A DNA stretch of 47,644 bases from Lentisphaerota bacterium. Lineage in GTDB: Bacteria > Verrucomicrobiota > Lentisphaeria > Victivallales > UBA1829. The number at the start of each line of letters is the position of its first letter. The first letter of the stretch is position 1. Below the pieces are notes generated by a model that saw only the letters and a program-made list of their open reading frames with translations, made no database searches and was not told the origin of the DNA. Shown here one piece after another: positions 16,843 through 26,945 of this stretch. The stretch is taken from assembly GCA_015061915.1 (NCBI GenBank), contig SUVR01000015.1:1-47644 (forward strand), in the 5' to 3' direction. Position numbers and translations under genes: made by a program.

Positions 16843-18003
16843 ATGAAAAAAGTTGCTGTTTTTCTCGATACTTCCAAGCCCACTCTGGGCTTACACGGGC
16901 TGCATACCGCCTTCACCGGATTGCCGGGGGTGGAAGTCTGCGCCTTTTCCGACTCCAATCCGGATGTGGATGAAGCAGAAGTCAAGCGCCGTTTGAATAC
17001 AACCAAACGCTATTTTGACCCGGCGGAAATGCTGGAAAAGGAAAAGCCGGATATTGCCGTGATCACCTCCCGCGAGCCCTTTTCCCATCTGCCCCAGCTG
17101 CGTCTGGCGGCATCTTTCGGCTGTAATGTGTTTACGGAAAAGCCCCTTTCCGCCGATCTGGAGGAAACGGACGAAGCGGTACGGATCGTGGAAGAAAGCG
17201 GGATCACTGTTTGCGTGGCGCATCCCGGCAGATATTGTCCCCAGTTTCAGGCGGTCAAACAGGCGCTGGACTCTGGAAAGATCGGCAAGCCTCTGACCGT
17301 CTCCACCTACGGTAAATGCGACCACCGGGGCGGCGGCGAAGACTTGATGACGCTTGGAACGCATCTGCTGGATCTGATGACATATCTCTTCGGCGATCCG
17401 GAGTCCGTTCGCGCCGAACTGCGCAGCGGCGGGCACGTCACCGGCAAAGACGAATTCCGCAAGACGCTGGAAGACGTTGGTCCCTGTGCCGGGGAGGAAA
17501 TTTTTGCCGATTTCCGTTTTCCGGACAATGTACGCGGCACCTTTGAAAGCCGGATGAACCTTTGCGATTACCGGACCACCACCACCCACATGGGGCTGTC
17601 CATCCGGGGAACGGAAGGGATCGTGACCGCACGTTTTACGGACATCATACCGGACTTTCCGGTAATCTTTTCCAAAACAAGACATCCCGCCGAGTTCGGT
17701 GCGCCTTTCGAGGAGTACCCTGCTACGGAAACACGGATCATTCCCGGCGAAGATACCACCTACCCGGACCATATCCAGACCGTCCCCGGGGTCTGCCACA
17801 CGGACTTCATGATCCGGGGTCTGCATTACGCCGCGTGGGATCTCCTGTGTGCGCTGGACGAACACCGGCAGCCGGTCTCCAACGTCTATAACGCCCGTCT
17901 GGCGCTGGAAATGATCTACGGGATCTATGCCTCCCACCGGAAAGACGGCGCACGGGTCACTTTCCCTCTGAACAGCAGAAAACATCCCCTTTCAGGAGAA
18001 TAA
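16843..18003 (+). CDS. Gfo/Idh/MocA-family oxidoreductase
   Basis: A 386-residue NAD(P)-dependent dehydrogenase, first gene of the operon. The start at 16843 (MKKVAVFLDTSKP) has AGGAG seven bases upstream; an earlier in-frame ATG would begin inside the control region. The N-terminal nucleotide-binding fold lacks a standard GxGxxG. The EKP motif (99-101) supplies the conserved lysine, and the substrate domain carries LMTLGTHLLDLMTYLFGDP with the conserved His. Such enzymes oxidise sugars, inositols or related polyols. Three bases separate it from the next gene, so they are certainly co-transcribed. Confidence 0.9.
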   Translation: MKKVAVFLDTSKPTLGLHGLHTAFTGLPGVEVCAFSDSNPDVDEAEVKRRLNTTKRYFDPAEMLEKEKPDIAVITSREPFSHLPQLRLAASFGCNVFTEKPLSADLEETDEAVRIVEESGITVCVAHPGRYCPQFQAVKQALDSGKIGKPLTVSTYGKCDHRGGGEDLMTLGTHLLDLMTYLFGDPESVRAELRSGGHVTGKDEFRKTLEDVGPCAGEEIFADFRFPDNVRGTFESRMNLCDYRTTTTHMGLSIRGTEGIVTARFTDIIPDFPVIFSKTRHPAEFGAPFEEYPATETRIIPGEDTTYPDHIQTVPGVCHTDFMIRGLHYAAWDLLCALDEHRQPVSNVYNARLALEMIYGIYASHRKDGARVTFPLNSRKHPLSGE

Positions 18004-18006
18004 GTT

Positions 18007-18987
18007 ATGACAGATAAACCGGTACTTGATGAAATTCAGCGTCAGATCGACTCCGGTCTGATCCAGGGCGCCGCCGTCCGCACGAACCGGAACAATGAAA
18101 CGATCGCACGCGGTATTCAGGCGGGGGTTATCCCCATGACGGCGCAATCCCGTTTCGACATCGCCTCCACAGGAAAAGTTTTCACAGCTGCGTGTGTGGC
18201 ACTGCTTGCTCTGGACGGAAAAATCGATCTCGACGCACCGTTTACACAATATCTTCCGGATCATGCACTTGGAAAGAATTGCACCATCACTGTGCGAGAC
18301 CTTGCCGCTCACGCCAGCGGTTTCGATAACGACAAGCCGTACTGCTCAGCGGATCATACGGGGTTCATGCGCAAGCTTTACGCGTGGATGCCGAAAGATC
18401 CCCGCCGGACCACCTGCACTTACTCTTGCGGCAACTACGTGCTGCTGGGCAAGATTGCGGAAAAAGTCAGCGGCATGGATCTGGACACCCTCGCCCGGAA
18501 ACTGCTCTGGGAACCGCTGGGCATGACACATACCACCTGGCTCGCACCCGGTGCCGGTCCGTATGAAGTCCAGCACCACCATCCCACCAGGGAACCGGGC
18601 GTTCATAACGATGAGACCTGCTATCTTGCCGATGTCCCGCTGGGCAACGGTTCCGCCTTCTCCACGGCAGATGATATGTTCCTCTTTCTCAACGACATCA
18701 TCCGGCGGAAAGTTTTTCCTGCCGCCTATTATGACCTGATCCTGAAGCCGGATTTTTACGCAGGTGATGAGATCCGGTCCTTCGGCTGGGATATGAGTCC
18801 GGACGGCAGACCGGAAGGGCTTTCGGAACAGACGATCCACCACACCGGCTGGACCGGGCAAAGTCTTTTTGCGGACCCGGTCACCAGCATCTGCGGCGCT
18901 GTTCTCACCTCCCGCACAGGGGACTGGGGATTGGCGAAAGAGGGCAGAAAACGCATTATGGAATTGATCATTCAAAACTCAAAATAA
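18007..18987 (+). CDS. Serine hydrolase of the class C beta-lactamase/esterase family
   Basis: A 326-residue protein with the beta-lactamase-fold motifs: STGK (Ser54, Lys57), YSCGNY (139-144; YSN-like) and HHTGWTG near 278-284 as the KTG-like third motif. There is no signal peptide, so it is cytoplasmic and more likely an esterase or lactonase-like hydrolase than a drug-resistance enzyme. It lies three bases after the oxidoreductase gene, whose terminal codons contain its AGGAG site. In this context it could hydrolyse a lactone or ester intermediate of the sugar acid pathway, but that is inference. Confidence 0.88.
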   Translation: MTDKPVLDEIQRQIDSGLIQGAAVRTNRNNETIARGIQAGVIPMTAQSRFDIASTGKVFTAACVALLALDGKIDLDAPFTQYLPDHALGKNCTITVRDLAAHASGFDNDKPYCSADHTGFMRKLYAWMPKDPRRTTCTYSCGNYVLLGKIAEKVSGMDLDTLARKLLWEPLGMTHTTWLAPGAGPYEVQHHHPTREPGVHNDETCYLADVPLGNGSAFSTADDMFLFLNDIIRRKVFPAAYYDLILKPDFYAGDEIRSFGWDMSPDGRPEGLSEQTIHHTGWTGQSLFADPVTSICGAVLTSRTGDWGLAKEGRKRIMELIIQNSK

Positions 18988-19006
18988 CATCGAAAAGGAA
19001 AAAATT

Positions 19007-19762
19007 ATGGAGTATCCGGAATTTCAGGGAAAGACAGCGATCGCAACAGGAGCGGCGTCCGGCATTGCCCTGCTGTTTCTTCAGAAGATGGCAGAATACG
19101 GCGCCAATGTGGTGTTGTGTGATGTGAATCAGGAAGCTGCTGAAGCGGAAGCGGAAAAAATCCGAGCCAATGGCGGCAGCGCCATTGCGGCGAAAGTGGA
19201 TGTGCGGAAGTACAGCGAGATCGAGGCGGCAGTCAATCTGGCAATGGAAAAATTCGGACGGGTGGACTACCTTCTGAACTCCGCCGGCGGTAACTCCCAG
19301 CGGATCTTTCAGCAGTCCGGCGGTTTTGCCAAAGCCAGCCCGGAAAGCATTGAATGGGGCGTGGATGTGAACCTGAAGGGGGCGGTCCTCTTCACCCGTG
19401 CCGTGCTGCCGCAGATGATGGAACAGAAGTACGGTGTCATCATCAACATGGGCTCCATCGACGGCGTCACCGGGGCGGCGGGTCTGGACTACACCGCCTC
19501 CAAAGCAGGGATGATCGGGTTGAGTCAGGGGACCGCCAATCTGGGGGCGGATTACGGTGTGCGATCCGTCTGCGTCTCCCCCGGTCCGGTGCTGACAAGA
19601 CCCGCTATGGCACGGATGAAAACCCTGCTGGGCAGAGCGGCAGAAGTAATCGAAGTGGTGAACCTGATCCTGTATCTCTGCTCCGATAAGGCGGCATTCA
19701 TCACCGGTACAAACTATCTGATCGATGGCGGCAGAAGTCTGGCTGCCTCCCGGTTCTGGTAA
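19007..19762 (+). CDS. Short-chain dehydrogenase/reductase
   Basis: A 251-residue SDR. The cofactor motif is TGAASGIA (the usual final Gly is Ala), followed by NSAGG, Ser150 in NMGSIDG and the catalytic Tyr162-x-x-x-Lys166 in YTASK. The end GTNYLIDGG is typical of classical SDRs. It reduces or oxidises a hydroxyl of a sugar-derived compound with NAD(P)H. AAAAGGAAAA precedes its start, and it sits between the serine hydrolase and the epimerase-like gene in the same operon. Confidence 0.9.
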   Translation: MEYPEFQGKTAIATGAASGIALLFLQKMAEYGANVVLCDVNQEAAEAEAEKIRANGGSAIAAKVDVRKYSEIEAAVNLAMEKFGRVDYLLNSAGGNSQRIFQQSGGFAKASPESIEWGVDVNLKGAVLFTRAVLPQMMEQKYGVIINMGSIDGVTGAAGLDYTASKAGMIGLSQGTANLGADYGVRSVCVSPGPVLTRPAMARMKTLLGRAAEVIEVVNLILYLCSDKAAFITGTNYLIDGGRSLAASRFW

Positions 19763-19776
19763 GAAGAGGTCCCGCT

Positions 19777-20781
19777 ATGGGCAAAAAAGTTCTTGTTTCC
19801 GGCGCAACCGGAGCCATGGGGCAATATCTGGTGCCGCGTCTCGCTGAACTGGGATATGAGATCACCGGTCTGACCATTGATGATGCCGTAAGTACCCTCC
19901 CCAATGTGCGTTATCTGAAAAAAGATGCGTACGATGCGGACGGTATGCAGGCGTTCCTCCAACAGGAAAAGTTCGACGGCATTGTGGACTTTATGATTTA
20001 CAACACGGCGCAAAATCCCCGCTTCCTGCCTATGATGCTGGATCATACGGATCATTATATCTACCTTTCCAGTTACCGGGTGTACAGCAGCAACGAACTG
20101 CCCATCCGGGAAAACTCTCCTCAATGGCTGGACTGCGCAGAGGATCTGCCCTTCCGGCACAGCGATGACTACTCGGTCTACAAGGCACGGGGCGAACATT
20201 TTGTGCGTGCATCGGAGAAGAAAAACTGGAGCATCATCCGCCCCGCCATCACCTATTCCCGCAACCGGTATCAGCTGGTGACGTTGGAAATGATCAACAC
20301 CGTCGCCCGGGCAAAAGCCGGCAAAAAAGTTGTGCTGCCTGCACAGGCGAAAGAGATCCAAGCCACCATGACGTGGGCTGGCGATGTGGCACAGATGATC
20401 ACAACGATCCTGTTCAACGGCAAAGCATTGGGCGAGGATTACTCCGTCTGTACGGCGGAACACCGCACCTGGGGCGAGATCGCAGATTACTACAAAGACA
20501 TCTGCGGTCTGGAAGCGGTCTGGGTGGATAAAGAGGATTATCTTGCGATCGTTGCACCGAATCCGTATCAGCGTTTTCACGCCCGCTGGCAGTTGGAATA
20601 TGACCGGCTGCAGCCCCGGATCATGGACAACCGCAAGATCCTGGATCTCTGCGGTTTGCAGCAGAAAGACCTGATGCCCCTCTATGACGGGTTGAAATAT
20701 GAGATCGGGCGGTGTCCTGCCGACCTGAATCTGCCATCCCACGAGCGGATGGATGAATATTTGAAACAACACAATCTTTAA
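19777..20781 (+). CDS. NAD-dependent epimerase/dehydratase family protein
   Basis: A 334-residue extended SDR. GATGAMGQYL gives the cofactor loop (GxxGxxG), and YSVYK supplies the catalytic Tyr and Lys. The remaining sequence keeps the substrate domain of nucleotide-sugar epimerases but nothing that fixes a substrate. It starts 14 bases after the SDR gene with GAAGAGG upstream. As part of the operon it probably works on a free or phosphorylated sugar acid rather than an NDP-sugar, which is inference from the neighbours. Confidence 0.85.
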   Translation: MGKKVLVSGATGAMGQYLVPRLAELGYEITGLTIDDAVSTLPNVRYLKKDAYDADGMQAFLQQEKFDGIVDFMIYNTAQNPRFLPMMLDHTDHYIYLSSYRVYSSNELPIRENSPQWLDCAEDLPFRHSDDYSVYKARGEHFVRASEKKNWSIIRPAITYSRNRYQLVTLEMINTVARAKAGKKVVLPAQAKEIQATMTWAGDVAQMITTILFNGKALGEDYSVCTAEHRTWGEIADYYKDICGLEAVWVDKEDYLAIVAPNPYQRFHARWQLEYDRLQPRIMDNRKILDLCGLQQKDLMPLYDGLKYEIGRCPADLNLPSHERMDEYLKQHNL

Positions 20782-20792
20782 GGAGAAAAAAT

Positions 20793-21815
20793 ATGGAACG
20801 GATCCGTCTTGTACAGGTGGGTATGACCCACGAGCACGCCGGTGGTAAAATGGCAAGCCTCCGGAAAATGGAAGATATTTTTGAGATCGTCGGCTATGTG
20901 GACGACCGGGAGACGGTGAAGCAGCCGTACTACTACAATCCGGTCGGCAGTGAGTACGACGGGCTGAAAAAGCTGTCCGTGGAGGAGATCCTTGCGGACA
21001 ACACGATCCAGGCGGCACTGATCGAGGTCCCCAACGACTACACCGTGGAAACCGCCCTGCCCTTCGCAGAACGGGGCTTCGCCCTGCACATGGATAAGCC
21101 CGCCGGAAAAGAACTGGCGCCGTACAAAAAACTGCTGGATATCTGCAAAGCGAAAGATCTGCCCTTCCAGATGGGCTTTATGTTCCGCGGCAATCCGGGT
21201 TTCCGTTTTGCGGCAGATGCCATCAAAAGCGGTCTGCTGGGAGAGGTTTTTGAGTTTACCGCCACGATGGGGCACGACTACGGGAATGACCGGTATTTTG
21301 AATATATCCACCAGATGCCGGGCGGGCTTGCGTACAATCTGATCTGCCACTATATCGACTTCGCCGCAGAAGTGCTGGGGCGTCCGCAAACGGTCCACCA
21401 CTGGCTGAAATCTGCTCCGGGCGAACCGGATACGCTGAAAAACAACTGTACCTCCCTGCTCTCCTATCCCAACGCCACGGCTGTGATCCGCAGCTGCGGT
21501 CGGGAAGTCCACGGCGGCGATCACCGGCGGCTGCGCATCTGCGGGACCAACGGCACGATCGAAATGTCCCCGGTGGAACGGTACGACGGCAAGCCGCTGA
21601 CCCTTCAGCTGACCCTGAAACAGGATGCAGACGGCTACAAGAAAGGCGAACAGACAGTGGATTGCGGCATCACGCCGGACCGTTACATGGAACAGCTGAA
21701 AAACTTTGCCGGCGTGATCCGCGGTACGGAAAAGGACCCCTTCACCCGGGATCATGACCTGCTGGTGCATGAGATCGTGCTTGCCGCCTCCGGTATGGCA
21801 GACTGGAAGGAATAA
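20793..21815 (+). CDS. Second Gfo/Idh/MocA-family oxidoreductase
   Basis: A 340-residue dehydrogenase with the same general fold as the gene at 16843 but clearly different in sequence. The N-terminal Rossmann fold starts with RIRLVQVGMTHEHAGG, DKP (101-103) carries the conserved lysine, and HYIDFAAEVLGRP supplies the typical His/Asp region. AAGGAG precedes the start. Two Gfo-type enzymes, an SDR and an epimerase in one operon suggest successive oxidations, epimerisation and reduction of one sugar, as in known 3-keto-sugar pathways, though no substrate is named. Confidence 0.9.
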   Translation: MERIRLVQVGMTHEHAGGKMASLRKMEDIFEIVGYVDDRETVKQPYYYNPVGSEYDGLKKLSVEEILADNTIQAALIEVPNDYTVETALPFAERGFALHMDKPAGKELAPYKKLLDICKAKDLPFQMGFMFRGNPGFRFAADAIKSGLLGEVFEFTATMGHDYGNDRYFEYIHQMPGGLAYNLICHYIDFAAEVLGRPQTVHHWLKSAPGEPDTLKNNCTSLLSYPNATAVIRSCGREVHGGDHRRLRICGTNGTIEMSPVERYDGKPLTLQLTLKQDADGYKKGEQTVDCGITPDRYMEQLKNFAGVIRGTEKDPFTRDHDLLVHEIVLAASGMADWKE

Positions 21816-21822
21816 GCCACCT

Positions 21823-22779
21823 ATGAAAGCAATGATCCTTGACGAAAAATTGAATTTCCTCTGGACCGATGTGCCGGATCCCGTCCGGAAAGCCGATGAA
21901 GTGCTGATTCGGGTGAAAGCCGCCGCAGTCAACCGGGCAGACCTGATGCAGAAGGACGGCAAGTACGCCTCCCCGCCGGACTGGCCTCAATGGTGCGGTC
22001 TGGAAGCCGCCGGAGAAGTGGTGGAAGCGCCGGAAGATTCCGGGTTTCAGCCCGGTGATGCGGTCTGCGCCCTGCTGGGCGGAGGCGGTTACTCGGAACT
22101 GGTCACGGTTCCGGCAGGCATGGTGATCCCGGTTCCGGAAGGGTTGAGTTTTGTGGAAGCGGCGACCTTGCCCGAAGTGTGGTGTACGGTCTACTTGAAC
22201 CTGCAGTTTGAGGCTGGCGGCGTGAAGGATGGCGATGTATTTTACATTCAGGCTGCTGCCAGCGGCGTAGGTCTTGCGGCGATCCAGCTGGCAAAACTTT
22301 ACGGGGCAAAAGTCATTGCCTCGGTGGGTTCGGCGGAGAAAGCGGAGATCGTCAGAAAGTTCGGCGCAGATATCGTGGTCAACTACAAGGAAGAAGATAT
22401 CCTGCCGGTTCTGACGGAAAATCCGCCGGACATCGCATTGGACTGCATTGCCGGATCTAAAATGGGCGCCTGCTTCAAGCAGATGAAGTTCGGCGGACGC
22501 TGGATCATGATCGCTTCCATGGCGGGCGGCGCCACGGAAATCGATCTGGAAACGGTCTGGCGGAAACGCCTGAAGCTGATCGGCAGCACGCTCCGCAGCC
22601 GGACCAGCGAAGAAAAGAGCCGGATCATGGCGGCACTGAAAAATGAACTCTCCCCGCTGTTCAGCCAGAAAAAACTGATCAGCAACATCCACGCGGTCTT
22701 CCCCATTCAGGAAGTGGAAGCGGCACACGGCGTGCTGCGCCGCTCGGAGAATGTGGGGAAAGTGGTGCTGACGTTCTGA
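21823..22779 (+). CDS. Zinc-free MDR-family quinone oxidoreductase
   Basis: A 318-residue enzyme of the medium-chain dehydrogenase superfamily, starting at ATG 21823 (MKAMILDEKL) rather than further upstream, since this fits the family start and a GGAA site. AAASGVGLAAIQLA (144-157) is the NADPH-binding loop; the zinc-ligand Cys residues of alcohol dehydrogenases are absent, as in the quinone oxidoreductase/PIG3 branch. It lies seven bases after the previous gene and is the last gene of the six-gene operon, ending before a bidirectional terminator. It likely reduces a carbonyl or quinone intermediate. Confidence 0.9.
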   Translation: MKAMILDEKLNFLWTDVPDPVRKADEVLIRVKAAAVNRADLMQKDGKYASPPDWPQWCGLEAAGEVVEAPEDSGFQPGDAVCALLGGGGYSELVTVPAGMVIPVPEGLSFVEAATLPEVWCTVYLNLQFEAGGVKDGDVFYIQAAASGVGLAAIQLAKLYGAKVIASVGSAEKAEIVRKFGADIVVNYKEEDILPVLTENPPDIALDCIAGSKMGACFKQMKFGGRWIMIASMAGGATEIDLETVWRKRLKLIGSTLRSRTSEEKSRIMAALKNELSPLFSQKKLISNIHAVFPIQEVEAAHGVLRRSENVGKVVLTF

Positions 22780-22799
22780 AAAAACATATCAGCACAAAA

Positions 22800-22843
22800 A
22801 AAATCCGGAACAAGCATGAAAACGAGCCTGTTCCGGATTTTTT
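22800..22843. terminator. Bidirectional terminator between convergent operons
   Basis: AAATCCGGAACA pairs with TGTTCCGGATTT around a loop of about 20 bases, with an A run on the left and a T run on the right. It ends the dehydrogenase operon on the plus strand and the ilv operon on the minus strand. Confidence 0.9.
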
Positions 22844-22849
22844 ATGCGG

Positions 22850-24037
22850 TCAGATCAATTTGTATCCGGCTTGAGCCAGACGGGCTTTGATCTCGTTCAA
22901 CTGCTGAAAATCTCTTGTTTCCATTTTGATATGGAGAAAACAGCCGATGATATCAGCGTGTTCACCGCCGGGATCGTGCCGTACCTGAATGACATTTGCT
23001 CCGCAGTCTGCAATGATGTCGGAAACATCCCGCAACTGACCGGGCTTATCCAGCATGGCGATCTTCAACTCCGCCACTCTGCCGCTTGAGAGCAAGCCCC
23101 GGTTGATGACCCGTGAAAGGATATTCACATCAATATTGCCGCCGGAGACCACGGCACAGACATTTTTTCCGGCGAGGTCCAGTTTCTTTGCCAGTACAGC
23201 GGCAACACCAACCGCACCGGCACCTTCGGCAACCAGTTTCTGTTTTTCCATCAAAGTCAAAATGGCAGTGGCGATCTCATCATCGCTGACCGTAACGATG
23301 CCGTCCACATATTTGCAGCACAAATCTCTGGTGAGCGTGCCGGGGGTTTTTACGGCGATACCATCGGCAAAAGTGGAAACTTTTTCCAGCGTAACGCCGT
23401 GTTTTTCGGCAAATGCTTTGCACATCCCCGGCGCGCCTTCGGCTTGCACGCCGTAAACTTTACACGCGGGATTCAGCTGTTTCAGCGTGAACGCCACTCC
23501 GGAAACCAATCCGCCGCCGCCCACGGGAACGAGGACGGTGTCGACTTCCGGATACTGCTCCAGAATTTCCAGGGCAATCGATCCCTGCCCGGCGATCACA
23601 TCTTCATCATCAAAGGGATGAACAAAGATGCTGTCGTGTTCCTTGCAATATTTTTCCGCCGCCAGATAAGCGTCATCGTAAACGCCGTCCACCAGATGGA
23701 CTTCCGCGCCCAGTTTTTTGGTTGCTTCCACCTTGGATATGGGCGCAATGCTGGGCATGAAAACGACTGCTTTCCGATGCAGTTTTCCTGCCGCCAGCGA
23801 GACGCCCTGCGAGTGATTGCCTGCAGAACATGCCACGATCTCTCTGCCGTCCTGCGGCAGGTTGGCGATTTTGAAGAATGCGCCCCTCAATTTGAAGGAC
23901 CCGGTGAGCTGTAAATTTTCCGCTTTCAAACGCAGTTGACAATCATCGGTCAAACCGTTGCTTTCGATCATGTCGGTATAGCGCGCTACGCTCTTCAACA
24001 AGTGACTTGCCTTGTAAACTTTATCCAGCGTCAGCAT
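22850..24037 (-). CDS. ilvA: Threonine ammonia-lyase with C-terminal ACT domain
   Basis: A 395-residue PLP enzyme turning threonine into 2-oxobutanoate, the first step of isoleucine synthesis. [14 protein letters not shown] gives the PLP lysine (Lys49); VGGGGLVSG is the phosphate-binding loop. The C-terminal residues about 320-395 form one ACT domain, the short form also seen in TdcB-like enzymes with ACT. It begins within the last seven bases of ilvD, with AGGAG upstream, and closes the operon before the shared terminator. Its position with ilvBNCD supports a biosynthetic role. Confidence 0.93.
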   Translation of the reverse strand: MLTLDKVYKASHLLKSVARYTDMIESNGLTDDCQLRLKAENLQLTGSFKLRGAFFKIANLPQDGREIVACSAGNHSQGVSLAAGKLHRKAVVFMPSIAPISKVEATKKLGAEVHLVDGVYDDAYLAAEKYCKEHDSIFVHPFDDEDVIAGQGSIALEILEQYPEVDTVLVPVGGGGLVSGVAFTLKQLNPACKVYGVQAEGAPGMCKAFAEKHGVTLEKVSTFADGIAVKTPGTLTRDLCCKYVDGIVTVSDDEIATAILTLMEKQKLVAEGAGAVGVAAVLAKKLDLAGKNVCAVVSGGNIDVNILSRVINRGLLSSGRVAELKIAMLDKPGQLRDVSDIIADCGANVIQVRHDPGGEHADIIGCFLHIKMETRDFQQLNEIKARLAQAGYKLI

Positions 24038-25659
24038 AGTTTTGCTCCTTTGTCTGCCGATGAGACCAGCGCCGCATAACGCTTGAGATAGCCGGTCAGC
24101 TGCCGTTCTGGGGAAAATACTTTCTTTGCCCGTCTTGCCGCCAGGGTTTCATCATCCACCAGCAGTTCCAGCGAGTAATCCGGGATGTTGATCCTGATCC
24201 GATCGCCTTCCTCCACGAGCGCGATGGTACCGCCGGAAACGGCTTCGGGCGAGATGTGTCCGATCGCAGCGCCTCTGGTCGCACCGGAAAATCTGCCGTC
24301 GGTGATAAGCGCCACATCTGCATCCAATCCCATTCCGGCGATAGCACTGGTGGGGGAGAGCATTTCCCGCATACCGGGACCACCGGCAGGACCTTCGTTG
24401 CGGATCACCACGCAATCGCCTTTGACGATCTTACCGGACAGGATCGCTTTGACCGCATCCTCTTCACACTCAAAGACGCGGGCTTTGCCGGTAAACCGGA
24501 GCATCTCTTTGCGCACAGCGCACCGTTTGACGATCCCGCCGTCCGGAGCAAGATTTCCATAGAGGACCGCCAAACCACCTTCGTCGGCATAACGCTGAAT
24601 GACCTCCCGGTCTTTGACTTCTGCGTTGGCAATGAGTTCACCAAGCGTCATACCGGAAACGGTCGGGCAATCCAGGTTCAGCAGGTGAGAAACTTCTTTC
24701 ATCACAGCCGGAACGCCACCGGCACGGTGAAGATCCTGCATATGGTGCTTTCCTGCGGGGGCAAGGCGACACAAATTGGGTGTACGGGCGCTGATCTCAT
24801 TGACGGTGTGCAGATCGAAATCCACTCCGGCTTCCGCAGCGATGGCAGGCAGATGCAATGCGGTGTTGGTGGAGCAGCCCAGTGCCATATCCACGGTCAA
24901 CGCATTGTGAAACGCTTTCGCCGTCAGGATATCACGGGGGCGGAGATCGCGCTTGAGCAGCTCCATTGCCTTCATTCCGGCGTGTTTGGCGAGATGGATC
25001 CTCTGCGAATAAACCGCCGGGATCGTTCCGTTTCCGGGCAGCGCTATGCCGATCGCCTCGCAAAGACAATTCATACTGTTGGCAGTGAACATACCGGAAC
25101 AGGAGCCGCAGCCGGGACAGCTGGAACACTCGACTTCCGCCAGTTCCGCTTCATTCATTTTTCCGGCATTGACCGCGCCTACCGCCTCAAAGACCGAGTT
25201 CAGATCCCTGCCATCCAGCGAAAGCATAGGTCCGCCGGACACGAAAACAGAGGGCAGATTGCACCGTGCCGCCGCCATCAGCATACCGGGGACGACTTTA
25301 TCGCAGTTCGGGATAAAAACCAGCGCATCAAAACAATGGGCTTTGACCATACATTCGATGCTGTCAGCAATCAGTTCCCTGGAAGCAAGAGAGTAGTGCA
25401 TACCATCGTGCCCCATAGCCAGTCCATCGCAGACAGCAATGGTGTTGAACTCCATGGGGGTACCGCCGGCAGCAAGGACGCCATCTTTCACTGCTCTGGC
25501 GATCTGCTGCAGATGTGCATGACCGGGGACGACTTCGTTAAAACTGTTGACCACCCCGACCAGCGGACGCTTCATCTGCTCCGGGGTGTACCCCAGCGCG
25601 CCAAGCAAAGCACGCTGGGGGGCGGCAGATACTCCTGTTGTCAGTTTTTCGCTGTTCAT
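24031..25659 (-). CDS. ilvD: Dihydroxy-acid dehydratase
   Basis: A 542-residue Fe-S enzyme converting 2,3-dihydroxy acids to 2-keto acids in valine and isoleucine synthesis. Cluster cysteines appear in [10 protein letters not shown] (Cys77), [10 protein letters not shown] (Cys119) and [10 protein letters not shown] (about 181-187). [18 protein letters not shown] is the family signature. The ATG at 25659 ([10 protein letters not shown]) overlaps the ilvC stop by one base (TAATG), indicating re-initiation by the same ribosome; a TTG further upstream is less likely. It overlaps ilvA by seven bases at its end. Confidence 0.95.
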   Translation of the reverse strand: MNSEKLTTGVSAAPQRALLGALGYTPEQMKRPLVGVVNSFNEVVPGHAHLQQIARAVKDGVLAAGGTPMEFNTIAVCDGLAMGHDGMHYSLASRELIADSIECMVKAHCFDALVFIPNCDKVVPGMLMAAARCNLPSVFVSGGPMLSLDGRDLNSVFEAVGAVNAGKMNEAELAEVECSSCPGCGSCSGMFTANSMNCLCEAIGIALPGNGTIPAVYSQRIHLAKHAGMKAMELLKRDLRPRDILTAKAFHNALTVDMALGCSTNTALHLPAIAAEAGVDFDLHTVNEISARTPNLCRLAPAGKHHMQDLHRAGGVPAVMKEVSHLLNLDCPTVSGMTLGELIANAEVKDREVIQRYADEGGLAVLYGNLAPDGGIVKRCAVRKEMLRFTGKARVFECEEDAVKAILSGKIVKGDCVVIRNEGPAGGPGMREMLSPTSAIAGMGLDADVALITDGRFSGATRGAAIGHISPEAVSGGTIALVEEGDRIRINIPDYSLELLVDDETLAARRAKKVFSPERQLTGYLKRYAALVSSADKGAKLC

Positions 25660-26648
25660 TATTTGTTCCAATTCATTTTCGCCCGGAGTTCCGCTCCGAC
25701 AGTTTCCAGCTGGTGTGCTTTGGCGGCTTCACGCTGTTTGGTGAAAAGGGGTCTGCCATCGGCATTTTCCTTCAGCCATTTGCGTGCGAACGTGCCATCC
25801 TGGATCTCGGCAAGGACCTTTTTCATCTCGGCTTTGGTGGCATCGGTGATGAGACGGTGTCCGGTGTTGTAATCGCCATACTCGGCAGTATCGCTGATGC
25901 TGTAACGCATAAAGGAGAACCCGCCTTTGACAACGAGGTCGATGATCAGTTTCATTTCGTGGATGCACTCAAAATAGGCGCTTTCCGGCTTGTATCCGGC
26001 TTCTACAAGCGTTTCAAAACCAGCCTGCATCAATGCGGTAACGCCGCCGCAGAGGACCGCCTGTTCCCCGAAAAGGTCGGTTTCCGTTTCTTCCCGGAAA
26101 GTCGTTTCCAGGATCCCGGCACGACCTGCACCGAGACAGGCGGCATAAGCAAGCGCCAGATCCATGGCATTACCGGAAGCATCCTGCTGAACCGCTACCA
26201 GACAGGGAACGCCTTTGCCTTCAACGAACTGACTGCGCACCGTGTGTCCGGGACCTTTGGGGGCGATCATAACCACATTGACAAAGTCCGGCGGCACGAT
26301 CTCTTTGAAGTGAACGTTGAAGCCGTGGGCGAAACTCAAGGTCATGCCCGGACGCAGATTATCTTTCACGCCGTTTTCGTAGATGGAACGCATTTTTTCA
26401 TCATTGACCAACATCATGACCCAGTCGGCTTTTTTGACGGCATCGGGCGTATTGAGGACTTCAAAGCCATCCGCTTTTGCGACCGCGGCGCTTTTGGAGT
26501 TCTCGTAAAGCCCGACCACCACGTTCACGCCGCTGTCCCGCAGGTTTTGTGCGTGGGCATGGCCCTGGCTGCCGTAACCGATCACGGCGACCGTCAGGTT
26601 TTTCAGGAGTTCACACTTGCAGTCACAGTCATAATACATCTTGCTCAT
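25659..26648 (-). CDS. ilvC: Ketol-acid reductoisomerase
   Basis: A 329-residue class I enzyme that isomerises and reduces acetolactate or acetohydroxybutanoate with [25 protein letters not shown] is the nucleotide loop; the catalytic Glu and Asp lie in the knotted C-terminal domain ([14 protein letters not shown]). The N-terminus has an unusual [11 protein letters not shown], where most relatives have acidic residues. AAGGAAA precedes the ATG, and the stop overlaps the ilvD start. Confidence 0.95.
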   Translation of the reverse strand: MSKMYYDCDCKCELLKNLTVAVIGYGSQGHAHAQNLRDSGVNVVVGLYENSKSAAVAKADGFEVLNTPDAVKKADWVMMLVNDEKMRSIYENGVKDNLRPGMTLSFAHGFNVHFKEIVPPDFVNVVMIAPKGPGHTVRSQFVEGKGVPCLVAVQQDASGNAMDLALAYAACLGAGRAGILETTFREETETDLFGEQAVLCGGVTALMQAGFETLVEAGYKPESAYFECIHEMKLIIDLVVKGGFSFMRYSISDTAEYGDYNTGHRLITDATKAEMKKVLAEIQDGTFARKWLKENADGRPLFTKQREAAKAHQLETVGAELRAKMNWNK

Positions 26649-26695
26649 TTTCTTTTTCCTTTCGGTTTTGAGCGTTATTTGGGTAGAGTGAGTTA

Positions 26696-26944
26696 TTATT
26701 GTCCGGAGTTGCTCAGAAGAGCAACGTTTTTTACATCAAAGAGTTTCCGCAACTGACGCGCCATCTGCCGCTGGATCGCGGTATCGCCCCGGGAGACGAT
26801 CCGCATAACGGAAAGGGTGGGATCGCCAGTCTCATGAACCGTGAGGCTGTCAATGTTATACTTCCGTTTTGCATACAGCCCGGTGATCCGGTTCAGGACC
26901 CCGCAATGGTTTGCGACTTGCAGTTCCACGATAAAACGTTCCAT
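26696..26944 (-). CDS. ilvN: Acetolactate synthase small (regulatory) subunit, short form
   Basis: An 82-residue protein consisting only of one ACT domain ([35 protein letters not shown]). It binds valine or a related effector and activates the large subunit. Small subunits are commonly 160-170 residues, although E. coli IlvN/IlvM-type ones are near 90-95, so this is a minimal form without the C-terminal domain. The ATG at 26944 has AAGGAGAA upstream, and the gene begins just past the ilvB stop. Confidence 0.9.
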   Translation of the reverse strand: MERFIVELQVANHCGVLNRITGLYAKRKYNIDSLTVHETGDPTLSVMRIVSRGDTAIQRQMARQLRKLFDVKNVALLSNSGQ

Positions 26945-26945
26945 T

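Noticed and set aside
18007-18987. Antibiotic-resistance beta-lactamase
   Set aside because: Motifs are of the esterase-like class C group, no signal peptide is present, and it lies in a sugar-dehydrogenase operon.
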